64,000 bases of DNA from Anseranas semipalmata (Eukaryota > Chordata > Aves > Anseriformes > Anseranatidae), in contig VXAA01001239.1 in the NCBI GenBank assembly GCA_013399115.1, positions 316,948-380,947 on the forward strand, read 5' to 3'. The stretch's first letter is position 1. Each line of letters begins with the position of its first letter. Under the pieces are notes generated by a model. The model ran no database searches. It was not told where the DNA came from and was given only the letters and a program-made list of their open reading frames with translations. A program made the position numbers and the translations under genes. Of this stretch, positions 51,236 through 62,948 are shown in pieces.

Positions 51236-52579
51236 CAGAGCTTTAATCTGGGAATGTGCAATGTGATATAAATCAATTCACAATGACTGGAGTGTGTCAA
51301 TTTTTTTTGTGGAAGATAATATCCCAGCTGCCACTTGTGGATCAAACTTAAAAAATACATATAAAAAGCAGCACTTCAGTCCCAAAACAGACCAAAAGAT
51401 TGACTGACAGTCATGAAATTATGCCCTCTGAAAGGGGAAAATTGCAAATGACAGTGATCGGTCATTCTGCATAAGCAGTCAGGGCATATTCATCACTTGA
51501 TATTACCAAGAGTTTCTCATATAAGTGCTGCCTCCTCTTCAAATCAGGTCGGAAGCAATAAAGAGAAGGGTCTGCTCCTCTTCTTCCATCCAGGAGCCTT
51601 GTGACTGTGCACAGAGCCTTGTACTGATGGAAGGAAGGAGCTTTGCATCCCTCGTCTCCTTTTTGTCTGCCTGTCAGCTATAGCCGTGTCCTGGTAGCGT
51701 GTGATTTAGTGCCTTTCTGTCCTCTGGTAGCTGCAAGGGGTTTGCTGGTGGCAGGTGGATGTACGCTTGTCTTCTCCTTGTAGTGACTGGGGGAAGGGTA
51801 GATGCCTCCATGCATTGAAATAAGAACCAGGGAAGTCAGACCTGAGTGGCTGTCCTCTGGGACCTTAGACAAATACTTTCTATACATATCATCTTCTATT
51901 CTATATGGTCTCCGTATCTGCGAAAAGTAGGTAATATGTACCCTGTTCACCTTCCTCCTTGGGAGATCTTAGGAATGATGAACCTGTTGCTGTAAAAGTA
52001 CTATCCTGTGCAAAATATGTTTGTCCATGGGGCTGAAAAACACACACAAAACGTCAGAAAAACACAGTCTAGAAAAGGAAGCAGGGCATGGCAGTGTGTT
52101 CTTACTCATTCTTTGAGTGTGTTTCGATTGAAACCAAACTCCTATTTAGTTGGTACGTTGTGAAAAAAGCTTATAAAACTGCCAAATGTGTAACCGTGAT
52201 TCCTTTATAAAGGGCTGCTCCTAGTCTCCTCTCAAATCATCATCTTTACCTGAAGCCTGTTTCCCCTGCTTGGATGCTCTTCGTAGGCTGATCCCAACTC
52301 CTGTTATTGTTTTTATTCTAACTGTACTTGTAATCTTTTAATTAAAAGATTAGATTTACAAATGAGTAAGAATTAACGACAACAGATAGTTACCCAGGCA
52401 ATTCAACCAGGGAATATTTCCTTTCAGCTTCCTTTTCACTTTTGTAGGTGAAAAATCACAGTTTAATTTCACAAGTGTGGGTTATTATCATGCTATATCA
52501 TAAACGGGACAAACGGGAATTCAGCCCAAAGACTTCTGGGGCTATGTGGGAAGAAGATGAAATAAAACTCTATATGCAG
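51236..52579. other. Non-coding AT-rich stretch
   Basis: Nothing recognised except the perfect palindrome at 52331-52352. Confidence 0.5.
52331..52352. repeat. Perfect 22-base AT-rich palindrome
   Basis: Arms TAATCTTTTAA and TTAAAAGATTA without spacer, centred on a TTAATTAA core. Confidence 0.85.
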
Positions 52580-52687
52580 CATAGAATATTGTGTATACAT
52601 AATATTCTATGTATAGTCTATGTATACACAATATTCAGAATATTGTGTATACAATATACAATAATATTGTGTATACAATATTCTATG
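52580..52687. repeat. Nested AT-rich inverted repeat
   Basis: AATATTGTGTATACA occurs directly at 52585, 52639 and 52663 and inverted at 52621. The arms 52621-52636 and 52638-52653 form a palindrome with one central base. CATAGAATATT (52580-52590) pairs with AATATTCTATG at 52601-52611 and again at 52677-52687, so the ends of the 108-base block are themselves inverted copies. It is a strong cruciform or hairpin candidate. No known transposon is recognised. Confidence 0.9.
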
Positions 52688-55449
52688 TACAAATTTTCAG
52701 GCCTGAGGAACTAGGTGATAAGATTGTCCAAAGCAAAACTTCAGCTGGTGAACACTCAGATAACTTCACTGATAACTCCTCTCCTCATCATGACTGTGTG
52801 GTTTGTACTAACAGAGCACTTGAACAGTTTTCCTCATTTAAACATTTTCAAAAGTCAGAAGCTGTCTCTAAATTCAGAACTTTCATCACAAAGGACTAAT
52901 GACAGAAGCTGTCAGGTCACGTATGTCTAGTGAAGTGTTAGCTCTCCAACATACACTGAAGTGGTAGCTTTAAAATAAAAATTTCCAAGCCAGACACATG
53001 TTGACAAGCCAGACATATGTTGACAACTGGTTGGGCATCATCAACTCTTATATCAATCTAAAGCTGGTGTAGCTCCTTTGTTTCACCTGTGTCAAACCAG
53101 AGTAACAGAGCAGGAGTCCTTCTTTCACCAGGGACTGACCAGCTGATGAACTGGTGCATGTATTTTGTATCTAGCTTAGAAATGCAACTATTCGGGTGGC
53201 AATTTTATTTCCATTGAAAAGTCCATTACTACATTATAGTGAAATAAATATGTTTTCATTAATTGCAATCCTCAACCTCTTTCTTTTACTTCTATTCCCT
53301 TTTCCTTGGTGACATTTTTTCTTGTCATGGAAAGGTCATGACATTTCAAGGTGTTCACTTCCTGAAGCATGACTCCTTGAAGTAATGAGATGCAGCTGAT
53401 CTGTCAGGAAAAATCTGCTATGAGTGAAGACAAGCACAGCAAAAGCAAAGCACAGAAGCATCTACTCGTGGTCGCTCCGACGGTGTTGATGGCCGCCCAT
53501 GATCTTGGTGTTATTACTGGATTGTCCAGCAAGGACACAAGAAACATGGTTATATGTCACTGAGTGTTGTTATCACCTTAACCTCTGTTTTCAAGCGTCC
53601 TGTTAATTTACATAGCGATTCAAACTCAAGACAAACTTTGTGTTGTTTTAACCTTAGACAATGTTGTGTCAAAAACCACTGTAAAGAGATTTTTGGTTCC
53701 TTGGAGAGTGTAATTAGATTTCAGACTGCAAGTGTTAGCTTGATCTTTCCTGACTGAAAGTTTAGGCCTTTTTATAGCTGGTTGTTGCTCAGAAAAGCAT
53801 CACTGAGGACTCACATCTCAAAGGCAAGCACTTTTCAGTGCTGGTATCTGCAGAATGTAGATTTGGGCCTGATTCAGAAAGTTGGTGGAATTCTGTTGCA
53901 ATTTTCTTAGAGCAGAAAAACTGCACAGAGTTTCCATTTTGGTTTAGCCGTGCTTTGCATTCTCTTTTCACCTGGGAAAGACTGTGTTGTGTTATTCTGC
54001 AAAACTGTGCTCAGCCCGGGGCAAGTTTGAAACCAATCCTTAAGTCTCCGCTTTGTGCCAATGTCTGTGCCAGTGTATGCAGAAGCAGTGAACAGTCCCA
54101 TACAGTGAGACGTGAGCTCTAGCCCTCTTAATCCCTACACAGCCTGCTAGCCAGCAACATTTGTTAAATAATCCTTGTTGAGAAGTTCATGTGGCTTTTG
54201 GAGGAAGAAGACCACATAGATGTTGTAGCCCTGTAGCATATTATTATAGTATTACAGAGTATTATGTAGCCAGCTTCCCTTTTAGCTGCTGTTGTGCTTC
54301 AGGCTGACAGTTTTTCTTTTGATAAGTTCCTGCCAGTTTACAGCCCATTTTAAAATGACCATTGTATATTAAATATAAGATAAATAATTTATAGTATAAT
54401 TATTATAATTAGATGGTCTTAATATATGTTAATACTATATCAATGTAATTATATATTAAAATAATTCATATTTATTAAATACGTATTATATGAGATACAT
54501 AGTTTAAGCATGCACCATTTGAACTAATTTGTTATTTTGTCATGGAGCTCCCAGCTTCATAGTTTGATTGGAGTCTTTCTGACATGCTTGCTTTCTGAGT
54601 CTTCATTTCTGATACTCACCAGCAGAAACAAATGATAAGTTTTTACAAAGCTCATGTCACCAATAAAACTGTTGTGTTTTTTTATTTTATTTACATAGAT
54701 TATATGTGTGTTTGAGGAGCTCTTTCAACTGAGAAGACAGCAATATAAAATCAGAAGTCAAAGAATTTAGGGAGGAAAATCCCATTACTGTAGATTGAAT
54801 TGTTTTTTCCCTGAAGTATGTGGTGCTACTTGCTTCCCTGGGATGCAGCCGAACAGCAACCCGGAGGTCCTCAAGAACAGTGCACGGCGTGCTCCTGACG
54901 CTGCCTCTGCCATAGCGTGACCCCTGCAAGCACGTGGGGGGTCTCTACCAGAAATTTAAGCACAACCCTCATTTTATTTCATGTGAAGTAAAGGACAAAA
55001 AAAGAAAAAAATAGAAAAGTTTCCTACTGTCTTTATGAAATATATTTAAACTGGCTAGGCTTCCATTAAACTTATTGATTTAGCACAAAATAATGGAAGG
55101 TATGAGAGTACTGAAGGATTTCTTTTTGTGTGTCTATGTATTATGAGGACATACATACAGGTATATTATTTTCACATGAAAGAAAGTAGTAAGCCTTTTT
55201 TCTACTTTCACTCTCGGTTGTTCATAAAAAATGTCTCTAGAAGTCTGAAAATACAATTTCCCTCCTAATGATTTTGGTTTTTTTCCATCTGCCTACTATT
55301 GATTTTGTTTCATTCTGTTTTGGCCAGGTTAACAGTACCTGCTTTTCTTTGATTTTCTTAGTACTTGGGTCAAAAAATATTTGTTTCTGTAAACGTTTCT
55401 GCATGCTAAGTAGCATTTTTCATAAGAAAGTCACCTTCTGTTTTTCCAG
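52688..55449. other. Non-coding stretch
   Basis: Contains a 19-base tandem duplication (52987-53024) and an extremely AT-rich tract at 54360-54500 resembling a matrix-attachment-type sequence. No gene is recognised. Confidence 0.45.
52987..53024. repeat. 19-base tandem duplication
   Basis: AAGCCAGACACATGTTGAC is repeated once in tandem with a single mismatch. Confidence 0.9.
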
Positions 55450-55576
55450 GATGACCCTGTGTGACCCACCACATGCTACGAGTGGACGGGTTTTTAATGA
55501 GGAAAATGGGCTGTGGTTCATGTTGCTTGTGTTTGGACAGTTTGCTCGGAGGAGTCATTTTTACTACGCATATGCC
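55450..55576 (+). CDS. Candidate internal exon, 127 bases
   Basis: Acceptor CTTCTGTTTTTCCAG and donor TATGCC|GTAAGTAG are both strong. Between them only one frame is open: one leading base and 42 codons, including CDPPHATSGRVFNEENGLWF and FGQFARRSHFYYAYA, ending in phase 0. The other two frames meet a stop within the first few codons. No domain or family is recognised and no neighbouring exon is certain. The candidate at 27923 has a compatible phase. It could be an exon of an unannotated gene, an exon of a long non-coding RNA, or a chance pair of splice signals. Confidence 0.35.
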
Positions 55577-57281
55577 GTAAGTAGTTACGTATATAGCTGT
55601 GTGAATATTCATGCAGGTGCCAGAGTGTCAGGTAACTGTGCAGAGCAAATGTCACTTTTGTCATCCAAGATGTAAGAACTTCCATAAGGAGTTAATCCGG
55701 CAGCTCTGCTAGTTCAGCGCTCGCAGTTTTCAGATGCTGTTGAGCGGAGCCAGAAACATGGCTACAGCTTCACAACATCAAGGAGCTTGGGACGTCTTGA
55801 GTTTCTTGGGTTCTTTGTTCTTGGATGAAAGAGGAATGAATTGACTTAAAGTTGCTTATTACTACATCTTCCCAATCTTTGCCACATGCAATATAGAACC
55901 TAAAGAAATATTAAGAATTAGTAGTGTGGTACAGCAAAGAAAGCAATAATTAAGCATCAGGTCGCTGCTGTGCTGTACTTGATACGTAGATATAATGACA
56001 ACATGCCGCCTGACGCAAGAACCTGTCCATAAATCAAGCCAGTTTGGATCTCAAGTGCCTCAAATACCAAGTCTGGGGCACACCGTTCGCTAACAAATCA
56101 GCTCAGAGAGCTGCCTCAACTTCTCCCAAGTTGGTCTCGCTCTCTTCCATGTAGCTCTTATTTCTCCTCAGCGACTGCTGGTAAATGTTGGAGGCCTTGT
56201 AAATTCTGGGCTCCCCAGCACACTGCGTTTCTGGATAGTGCTGGGGTCGGAGCACTAAGCTCCCACGGATTCGGCATGGGGTGAGGTTCACAAGGCTTTA
56301 AAGACAAGCGCATGTTTCTGGTGGATGGACACCAGAGGCATATAGGGCTGGGAGCAACCATGGGGATCCGCGTGTTCAGTTTACAAGCAATCGTCAATAC
56401 GCAGCATTTTGTAGGATTCAAGTTGATCTGAAGCGAAGCTGGTGACAGCCTGGAGCTCAAAATCTGGCAAAGAGTGAGCAAGGAATGGTGAGCTGACCAT
56501 CAGTGACGTATTTGGGCAGTCTCTACAGAACGCTACTCAGATTTTAAGATAACTAAAAATATGATGTGTATAAAGGTTTTAGTCATTTTTAAGTTGCGGG
56601 TTATCATTATAAAGCCATTGAAAAGTTCATGTAGCATATCATGCTGTCTGGGATTAGATAGGTAAGACACATTACAAAACTCTCCTTATGGTACTTATTT
56701 TTCAAGACATTGCCACGTAGGCTAATGACTGCACTGCAGTTGATCTCAAGAGAAGTGAAAAGAAGAGTTTGCCTTCCAAAGTCCAACTTTGCACTAAAAA
56801 AATAAAAAATGTATCTATTAAACTTCAGAGACAGCACAAGCAATCTCACAGATTCCAAAAACCTAAAACCAAGCAAAGAGAAATTTATTGAGTTTTGAGA
56901 TTCGAAGAGCAGGGCTAAAGGCTCTGTGGATCATTTTTGGCATTCTTCTGCATTCTGTGGTTGTTTTAATAAGAAAAGTTGTAGGCTGTATCCAGAAATA
57001 ATATCCTGTCAGGTAAGCTGCATCACAGATTAACCCACAGCAAGAGCACGTTTGTAGTGCTGGGAGAAAAGATGAAGGGATTGCTAGAATTGATTTTTGT
57101 TTACCATTATTTTGACATAACAAAATCTATTAATTATTCATCTGTTGCCTGGTCTATTAACAAATATGATTTCTAAGTAAAATTGACATCTACTGAGTGC
57201 TCTGTTCTTAGGAGGAGAGAACAAATTAACAGGCAAAACAGCAGACTGCTGGGATCCCACTGCCCAACACTTTAGACAGAG
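55577..57281. other. Non-coding stretch
   Basis: No gene is recognised. A minus-strand open frame at 56158-56481 shows a proline- and cysteine-rich peptide without a known domain. Confidence 0.45.
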
Positions 57282-57515
57282 AATCACTGAACGGTTCAGG
57301 CTGGAAGAGACTCAGGGGGGGTTGTTCAATTTTTCTGCTCGCAGCAGTCAGCACTGAATTAAAACTGGGTTGCCTGGGGCTTTGTCCAGTTGGGTCATGA
57401 GGATGGAGATGCCACCTCTCCAGCCAACCTGTTCCAGTGCTTGACCTTTCTCATGGTGACAAATCGTTTCCTTGTGATCTTACCCTTCAGACTACCAAGC
57501 TAATACTTACAGGTG
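57282..57515 (-). mobile_element. CR1 LINE 3' fragment
   Basis: On the + strand the block reads as the reverse complement of a CR1 3' end: a decayed end repeat near 57282, GGCTGGAAGAGACTC, GTCCAGTTGGGTC, then CAACCTGTTCCAGTGCTTGACC and a region corresponding to the last RT codons. The octamer tail is no longer intact. Older than the copy at 36.8 kb. Confidence 0.75.
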
Positions 57516-57653
57516 GCTTCTATGCAGAGACATTTCCTGCAGTAGGCCTTAGTTGTACCTCACAAGCAAGCTGGGAGGAAACACATGGTGATTTTGAGAA
57601 AATTCTCAGATGAGATTAAAACAATAAAGGAAAACATTTGAAAGTGTTTGCAT

Positions 57654-57677
57654 CCTTTCTTTCCTTCCTTCCTTCCT
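57654..57677. repeat. (TTCC)n microsatellite ending at an N
   Basis: About six TTCC/CTTT units followed by a single N at 57678, so the true length is unresolved. Confidence 0.9.
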
Positions 57678-57689
57678 NTTATGGGCAGA

Positions 57690-57969
57690 ACATGGACTGG
57701 ATATTGTTTGAGAATATAAGAGTTGTGAAGAATTTATGAGGTAATAATTGTGAAGAATATGTGTTGTAGTAATGTGGTGAAGGGACAAGGGGTGGAGTGT
57801 GTGTAAATTGTCCACTTTGTTGGTGTTGTGATGATGTTATGTTTACTTTAGTGTGGGGAATTCTTTTTATTTTTGATGTAAGTGAACTGTATGAAGATTG
57901 TGATGATTGTGATCTCAGAGTATATTGTGATAATCTTAAATATGTTTTTCACAGAGGCGAGGGGTGGAA
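57690..57969 (+). mobile_element. ERVL-type endogenous retrovirus, 3' internal end
   Basis: Purine-rich GAGGCGAGGGGTGGAA at 57954-57969 sits directly before a TG that begins an LTR-like sequence, the arrangement of a polypurine tract at the 3' internal end of a retrovirus. The preceding 250 bases are AT/GT-rich and non-coding. A second purine tract, GAAGGGACAAGGGGTGGAG, followed by TGTGTG, lies at about 57778-57798. No retroviral coding region is present here. The element is old and truncated on the left. Confidence 0.4.
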
Positions 57970-58050
57970 TGTATTGTGTTTACGTGGCAAGGGTTTGGTA
58001 GCAGGGGGGCTGCAGGGGTGGCCTCTGTGAGAAAAGCCTCCCCAGAATTT
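57970..58050 (+). mobile_element. ERVL-type LTR fragment
   Basis: TGTATTGTGTTTACG, TTTGGTAGCAGGGGGGCTG and GTGGCCTCTGTGAG, followed by a CCTCCCC end, follow the start of a widespread bird ERVL LTR family. The fragment is about 80 bases and truncated, without a recognised polyadenylation region. Confidence 0.55.
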
Positions 58051-60495
58051 AATTCTTTAGAACGTAAACAAGGAGAAAAACCATGAATGCACCTTTTCAT
58101 CACACAGAAGAGGGAAGATATTAATGGACCCCTCTGAACTTATGAGAGACATCAGTACATGTCAGCACACACTGACCCATTTCAAGCACTCTCCAGAAAG
58201 TTTTGAATATTTTGGTGAAGAAAGTGCAGTACAGACCAAAACTCTCTTGGTGCTTAACTTCAGAGGCAGGTGGAATGTTTTCTCATGATTTTTATTAAAT
58301 CAAAGTCATAGAAAAAGCAGCACACATTGACCTCTTCACAGGCTGTGTGCGTGTGCACAGCGAGTGGATTCAGTGACGTGCCTCCTGACCTTGACTTCTC
58401 TGAAGACGGAGAAGATGATGGTTTCACATGCTCAGCTGTTTGATTTGCTTTCCACTAGCCATAATTAACATTTATTCAAGCAACATTAGGAAGAACATAA
58501 ATATTTCAAAGCAGCTAATTACAGCATCCAAAACATCCTCCAAGCTATTCTTTTAATGAGGATGTGCTTTGTTCCTGCAATAGTGTAACATTAATTTCAT
58601 CAAGCAATTAAACAAAACAAAACCAGATACAATACAGAAAGATGTATTTTTTTTCTGCTGTTTACAAGAATGCCCACTTGCATTTCAGTGAGTTACTTGC
58701 GTAAAGTTGATCATCATAAGCTGTGTAAACCTCATATAAAATGAGATCCATGCTTAGAGAACTTTCTCTGACCAGATTTGTAAAGATTTCAGTAGAAATT
58801 TTGCCTGGGTATAAACTTGAGTTTGGGCTTAATGCAAATATGCTCTTTTGTTGAAGTGTAGTCATCTCGGTTTTAACAAAGGATTAGTTATGCCCACATC
58901 TGTTTATCTTACCCATAAACCAGGAAATGCAAAACTACATTGATGCCATTCAGTAAAAAGGCATAGTCTAAAGTGAAAAGTGGTTCATACCAGGTTGGAA
59001 GCACTGGAAGACTCTGGTTTGTTAGGATTCAGATAACGTAACCCAAGGCACAAATAGGATGACATCTTTAATGGTTACTGCTTTTGCTCAACAACGGCAA
59101 TCAGCTGAAAACAAAATTCAGGTTTCAGGTAAAAGATGATGGAGCAATACAAATCAAAGCACAGAGGGAAGTATTTGATGTTTATTTTCTGGTAAATGGA
59201 AGACCAAAATTCTTCTACCTGGAAATTTTTCTCATCATCTTCAAAATCTGTTTTAATATGTTTTTTCCTGCAAGTGGATTGAGCAAAATATTTCAGTCTG
59301 CAATATTAAAATAGATATCACATAAATGCAATTTCTGCACTAATCTGAACTCTTTCAGCTGAAAATAATGTTTAATTCAAGAGGCATCACTTTTTCACTA
59401 TACATAAAACATTCTGTGCACCACTTGACAGGGGAAAAATGTTTACAGGTATTTAACTTTCAAATTTATAAAATAATGTAATTTATTTTGTCCCACAATG
59501 TATTAAATATTTAACAAGAAGGTATTAATTAACAAAATGCATAACAGATTAAACCCTTCTGGAGGCCAAGGCTCCGGACACTGATTTATATATTTGGATC
59601 AAGATAGATTAGGGAGATATCTTTCAGCACTGATGACTTCCAATTTATGATAATGTCTTCTAAATAAATATCTTCTGTTTTTATTAACACAAACCAGAAC
59701 CAAATGCAGTTCCTTGTTTTGGATTGTTTTAAAACAGCTCTTTTAATTAGGTAGATATAAATACAATAATAAATACAAAATACAGACTTCTTTGATTTCT
59801 GTACTGATCTGATAACTGGCTTTCCATCAACACAAGGATTAAATCTGTTCCGGCCATATTAAGGAAAGCTTTCCTATGAATCTGACAGGGAAGATCCTTC
59901 TATTACTGAGAGAATTTCATAGCATCTTAGCATGCCAGTTGGCAAAGCTTGCAAAGTTTTGACGGCCTGTCAAAGTGTTCCTGGTGGCAGAGCACAGTTT
60001 GTAGCACGTATGACTGATAAGGGCAAGGGCAGAGAGACGGCACAAATCTATTGTTAGAAATCAAAGTTGTCTTTTGCTCTGCAGTAACATCCACTGCTCT
60101 TGTCAGGCAGCTTTTTGCCACCACCCACCATTCGCCCCTGATCAAAACCCACCGAAATGGTCAACAAGAACTGCATGCTGTTTTGGGAAGATAACAGTCC
60201 CTAATATTGTACCAGTGTCTCATTGCTGGACCATTGTGTAATATTTCCTTTGCAACTCAGAAAGAAACAAGCAAGTAAACAATGTGAGAGAATGGAAAAA
60301 AAAAAAAANACAGATCGTAAAGCCAGGCTGTGACTTGTGAGAAGCTGTCCCAAAATGCACATTTGGAGAAAGCCAGCCCCTGCTGCTTGGCTGGCCGTGA
60401 GGGGCAGCAGCTCTGCTCAGCACCCTATTAGGTTTTTAATTCCCAGATATCACTCCAGATATCACAGAGTTCTGCTTCGTGGCGTGGCGTTTAGT

Positions 60496-60532
<37 letters not shown>

Positions 60533-60652
60533 CTCTCCTCTGGCCAGGGGTCACTCAGCTTCAAGCTATGAAGCTGGTTTCCATTCTGACAACCTGTCTG
60601 GAGTCACACACAGCTTCCCCTACCTTCACGTTGGAGACGGAAAGCACCAGCA
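58051..60652. other. Non-coding AT-rich stretch
   Basis: No gene is recognised. An A run with a single N is at 60299-60309, and a (GT)n is at 60494-60531. Short frames lack domains. Confidence 0.5.
60494..60531. repeat. (GT)n microsatellite
   Basis: About 18 GT units. Confidence 0.95.
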
Positions 60653-60656
60653 NNNN
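60653..60656. other. Four-base gap
   Basis: Four N. The eight bases before it, CACCAGCA, also precede the large gap at 60844. Confidence 0.95.
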
Positions 60657-61614
60657 GGTGGGTGGCGGGGAGATGGGCCGGGGTGGGCAGGGCGGGTGAC
60701 GCGTCCTCCGTGAGTCAAGCCGATGCTCGTCCACGTGTCGGGGGACTTAAAAAGTTTGGGAAGGAAGGGAGCGAGGGCATGGCCAGCCGGCGGGGAGGCA
60801 GAGCGGGGGGCACCGCCATCATGGGACGCCTCTGCCACCAGCANNNNNNNNNNNNNNNNNNNNNNNNNNNNNNNNNNNNNNNNNNNNNNNNNNNNNNNNN
60901 NNNNNNNNNNNNNNNNNNNNNNNNNNNNNNNNNNNNNNNNNNNNNNNNNNNNNNNNNNNNNNNNNNNNNNNNNNNNNNNNNNNNNNNNNNNNNNNNNNNN
61001 NNNNNNNNNNNNNNNNNNNNNNNNNNNNNNNNNNNNNNNNNNNNNNNNNNNNNNNNNNNNNNNNNNNNNNNNNNNNNNNNNNNNNNNNNNNNNNNNNNNN
61101 NNNNNNNNNNNNNNNNNNNNNNNNNNNNNNNNNNNNNNNNNNNNNNNNNNNNNNNNNNNNNNNNNNNNNNNNNNNNNNNNNNNNNNNNNNNNNNNNNNNN
61201 NNNNNNNNNNNNNNNNNNNNNNNNNNNNNNNNNNNNNNNNNNNNNNNNNNNNNNNNNNNNNNNNNNNNNNNNNNNNNNNNNNNNNNNNNNNNNNNNNNNN
61301 NNNNNNNNNNNNNNNNNNNNNNNNNNNNNNNNNNNNNNNNNNNNNNNNNNNNNNNNNNNNNNNNNNNNNNNNNNNNNNNNNNNNNNNNNNNNNNNNNNNN
61401 NNNNNNNNNNNNNNNNNNNNNNNNNNNNNNNNNNNNNNNNNNNNNNNNNNNNNNNNNNNNNNNNNNNNNNNNNNNNNNNNNNNNNNNNNNNNNNTCCTTC
61501 ACCTGCCCCGGCGGGATTGCCCTGTCCCGGCCAAACCGCGCTCCGGCAGCCGGGGAAAGTGGCTTTTGCTTCAAGTGAAGTCATTAAAGGGTTAAGTGGG
61601 AAAGGACAGAATTG
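60657..61614 (+). promoter_or_regulatory. Probable CpG-island promoter and first exon, mostly in a gap
   Basis: The sequenced flanks 60657-60843 and 61495-61560 are GC-rich with about 16 and 8 CpG sites, against a CpG-poor background. The left flank carries seven G-runs at 60660-60697, a G-quadruplex-like array. On the + strand the right side continues to AGAATTG|GTAAGC, a good donor at 61615, so a first exon may end at 61614. A Kozak-like CACCGCCATCATGG occurs at about 60808-60821. Start site and product cannot be read because 651 bases are N. A minus-strand or divergent promoter is equally possible. Confidence 0.45.
60844..61494. other. Assembly gap (651 N)
   Basis: A run of N between two CpG-rich flanks. 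GC-rich quadruplex-forming bird promoters are a common cause of such dropouts. Confidence 0.99.
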
Positions 61615-62760
61615 GTAAGCTGCTTTAGACACAGAGCTTGATTACCTTTGATTTAATTGGAAATGCTGCGTTACACCTGAAAGTTGCTATTTTGTACCAG
61701 GGAGTGTCTGTGAAGCAAGTGCAGCTAACGGGCATTTTATCAAAACACACTGCCTTTCCTCGTCCATTTTGCCACTCCAGGTGCATTAAATACTTGCACC
61801 TTGCGAAGAAACACTGCATCATAACTTGCTGTGCAATGAGTAGTTCTGCTTTGTTTGTATTATGGGTGAGTTACCTTCATCAGGAGCTTTTGTTCTGAAT
61901 TCTTTTTCTTTAATATCAGGAGGTAAAGAAATCTAAATATAGCATACTGCATACTGTGTTCAAACTGAATTCTGGAGATGTGGAAGAGGGGAGGGAAGGA
62001 AAAGGAGAGCAAGGAATGGCAGTGGCACCCAGTATTTTATCATCATTCTTATAGAAATGATTGCCAGGAGCCTGTGTAGGGAGAGCGGTGCTGGGGAGAG
62101 AAGATTTAAGAGGTGAAATCCTGGGTTGAAAAGTGACTGAAACCGTGCACCCGGCACTCTGCTGTCTTGCGAGAAGTTTGGTTTTTAGAAGCTGGCAGGA
62201 TTGAAGTGAACAGATATGTCACGGACTGTGTCAATTTTGTAGGAAGACTTCCTCCTCTGTGTTCCTTTTGAGTAGGATTCCTTTCCCGAACTGCACTCTT
62301 TCCTCCCCTCCCTGTCCCTCATGGATATTTTGTGTATCTTACCAGATAACTTACTATTTCCTCGTGTGTGCCATTGTGTGTGTGTGTGTGTGTGTGTGTA
62401 AATTAATGAAGTCCCTCTGGGCTGCAGCAGTGTTCTGGATGGGGTTTTGGGGGGACGCTGCTTGGCAATGGAGGGCACATGGTCCTTGCTGTGAGCACAA
62501 AACAGAGGGGACTGCGCGTGAAATAAGAGTTTTGTGAGTAAGTGGAGAAGGGTTAAGGAAACTTATGAGCTGGTGAAATAATTGCATCTCCTCCGTTCAA
62601 AAGTTTATGCTCTGGGCAAAAAAAAACCCCACAACTGTAATATTCAGGCTGCCTTGCCTGCTGCTCTAAGCTTTACGGGCTGTTGGATTCCTTCTGCTCC
62701 CCCTGGGAAGCCCTGGGACCCCGGCACGGCAGCAGCTGCGGTCAGTGACAGGCAGGAGAA
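61615..62760. other. Non-coding stretch after the CpG island
   Basis: Nothing is recognised except a (GT)n at 62375-62399. Would be the start of the first intron if the donor at 61615 is real. Confidence 0.4.
62375..62399. repeat. (GT)n microsatellite
   Basis: About 12 GT units. Confidence 0.95.
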
Positions 62761-62948
62761 GCAATCAACAACAACAACAAAAGAGAATTATAGCGCCTTT
62801 AATTTATTTGGTGTTTTTCCTNCCAAGACACCGGTCCCAGGGAGTGCTCCATCATCAATGCTCCATGAACATACTAATTTAAGAACAGCAATCAACAACA
62901 ACAACGAAAGAGAATTATAGCGCCTTTAATTTATTTGGTGTTTTTCCT
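62761..62948. repeat. 61-base direct repeat flanking a single N
   Basis: 62761-62821 and 62888-62948 are identical except for one base (an A-to-G change in the AAC-rich start). The first copy ends right before the single N at 62822. The offset is 127 bases. An overlap of two contig ends left unmerged is the likeliest cause. Confidence 0.85.

Noticed and set aside
60662..61632. Open frames of 250-318 codons across the 651-base gap
   Set aside because: Nearly all of their length is N. Only the flanks are real and they encode nothing recognisable.
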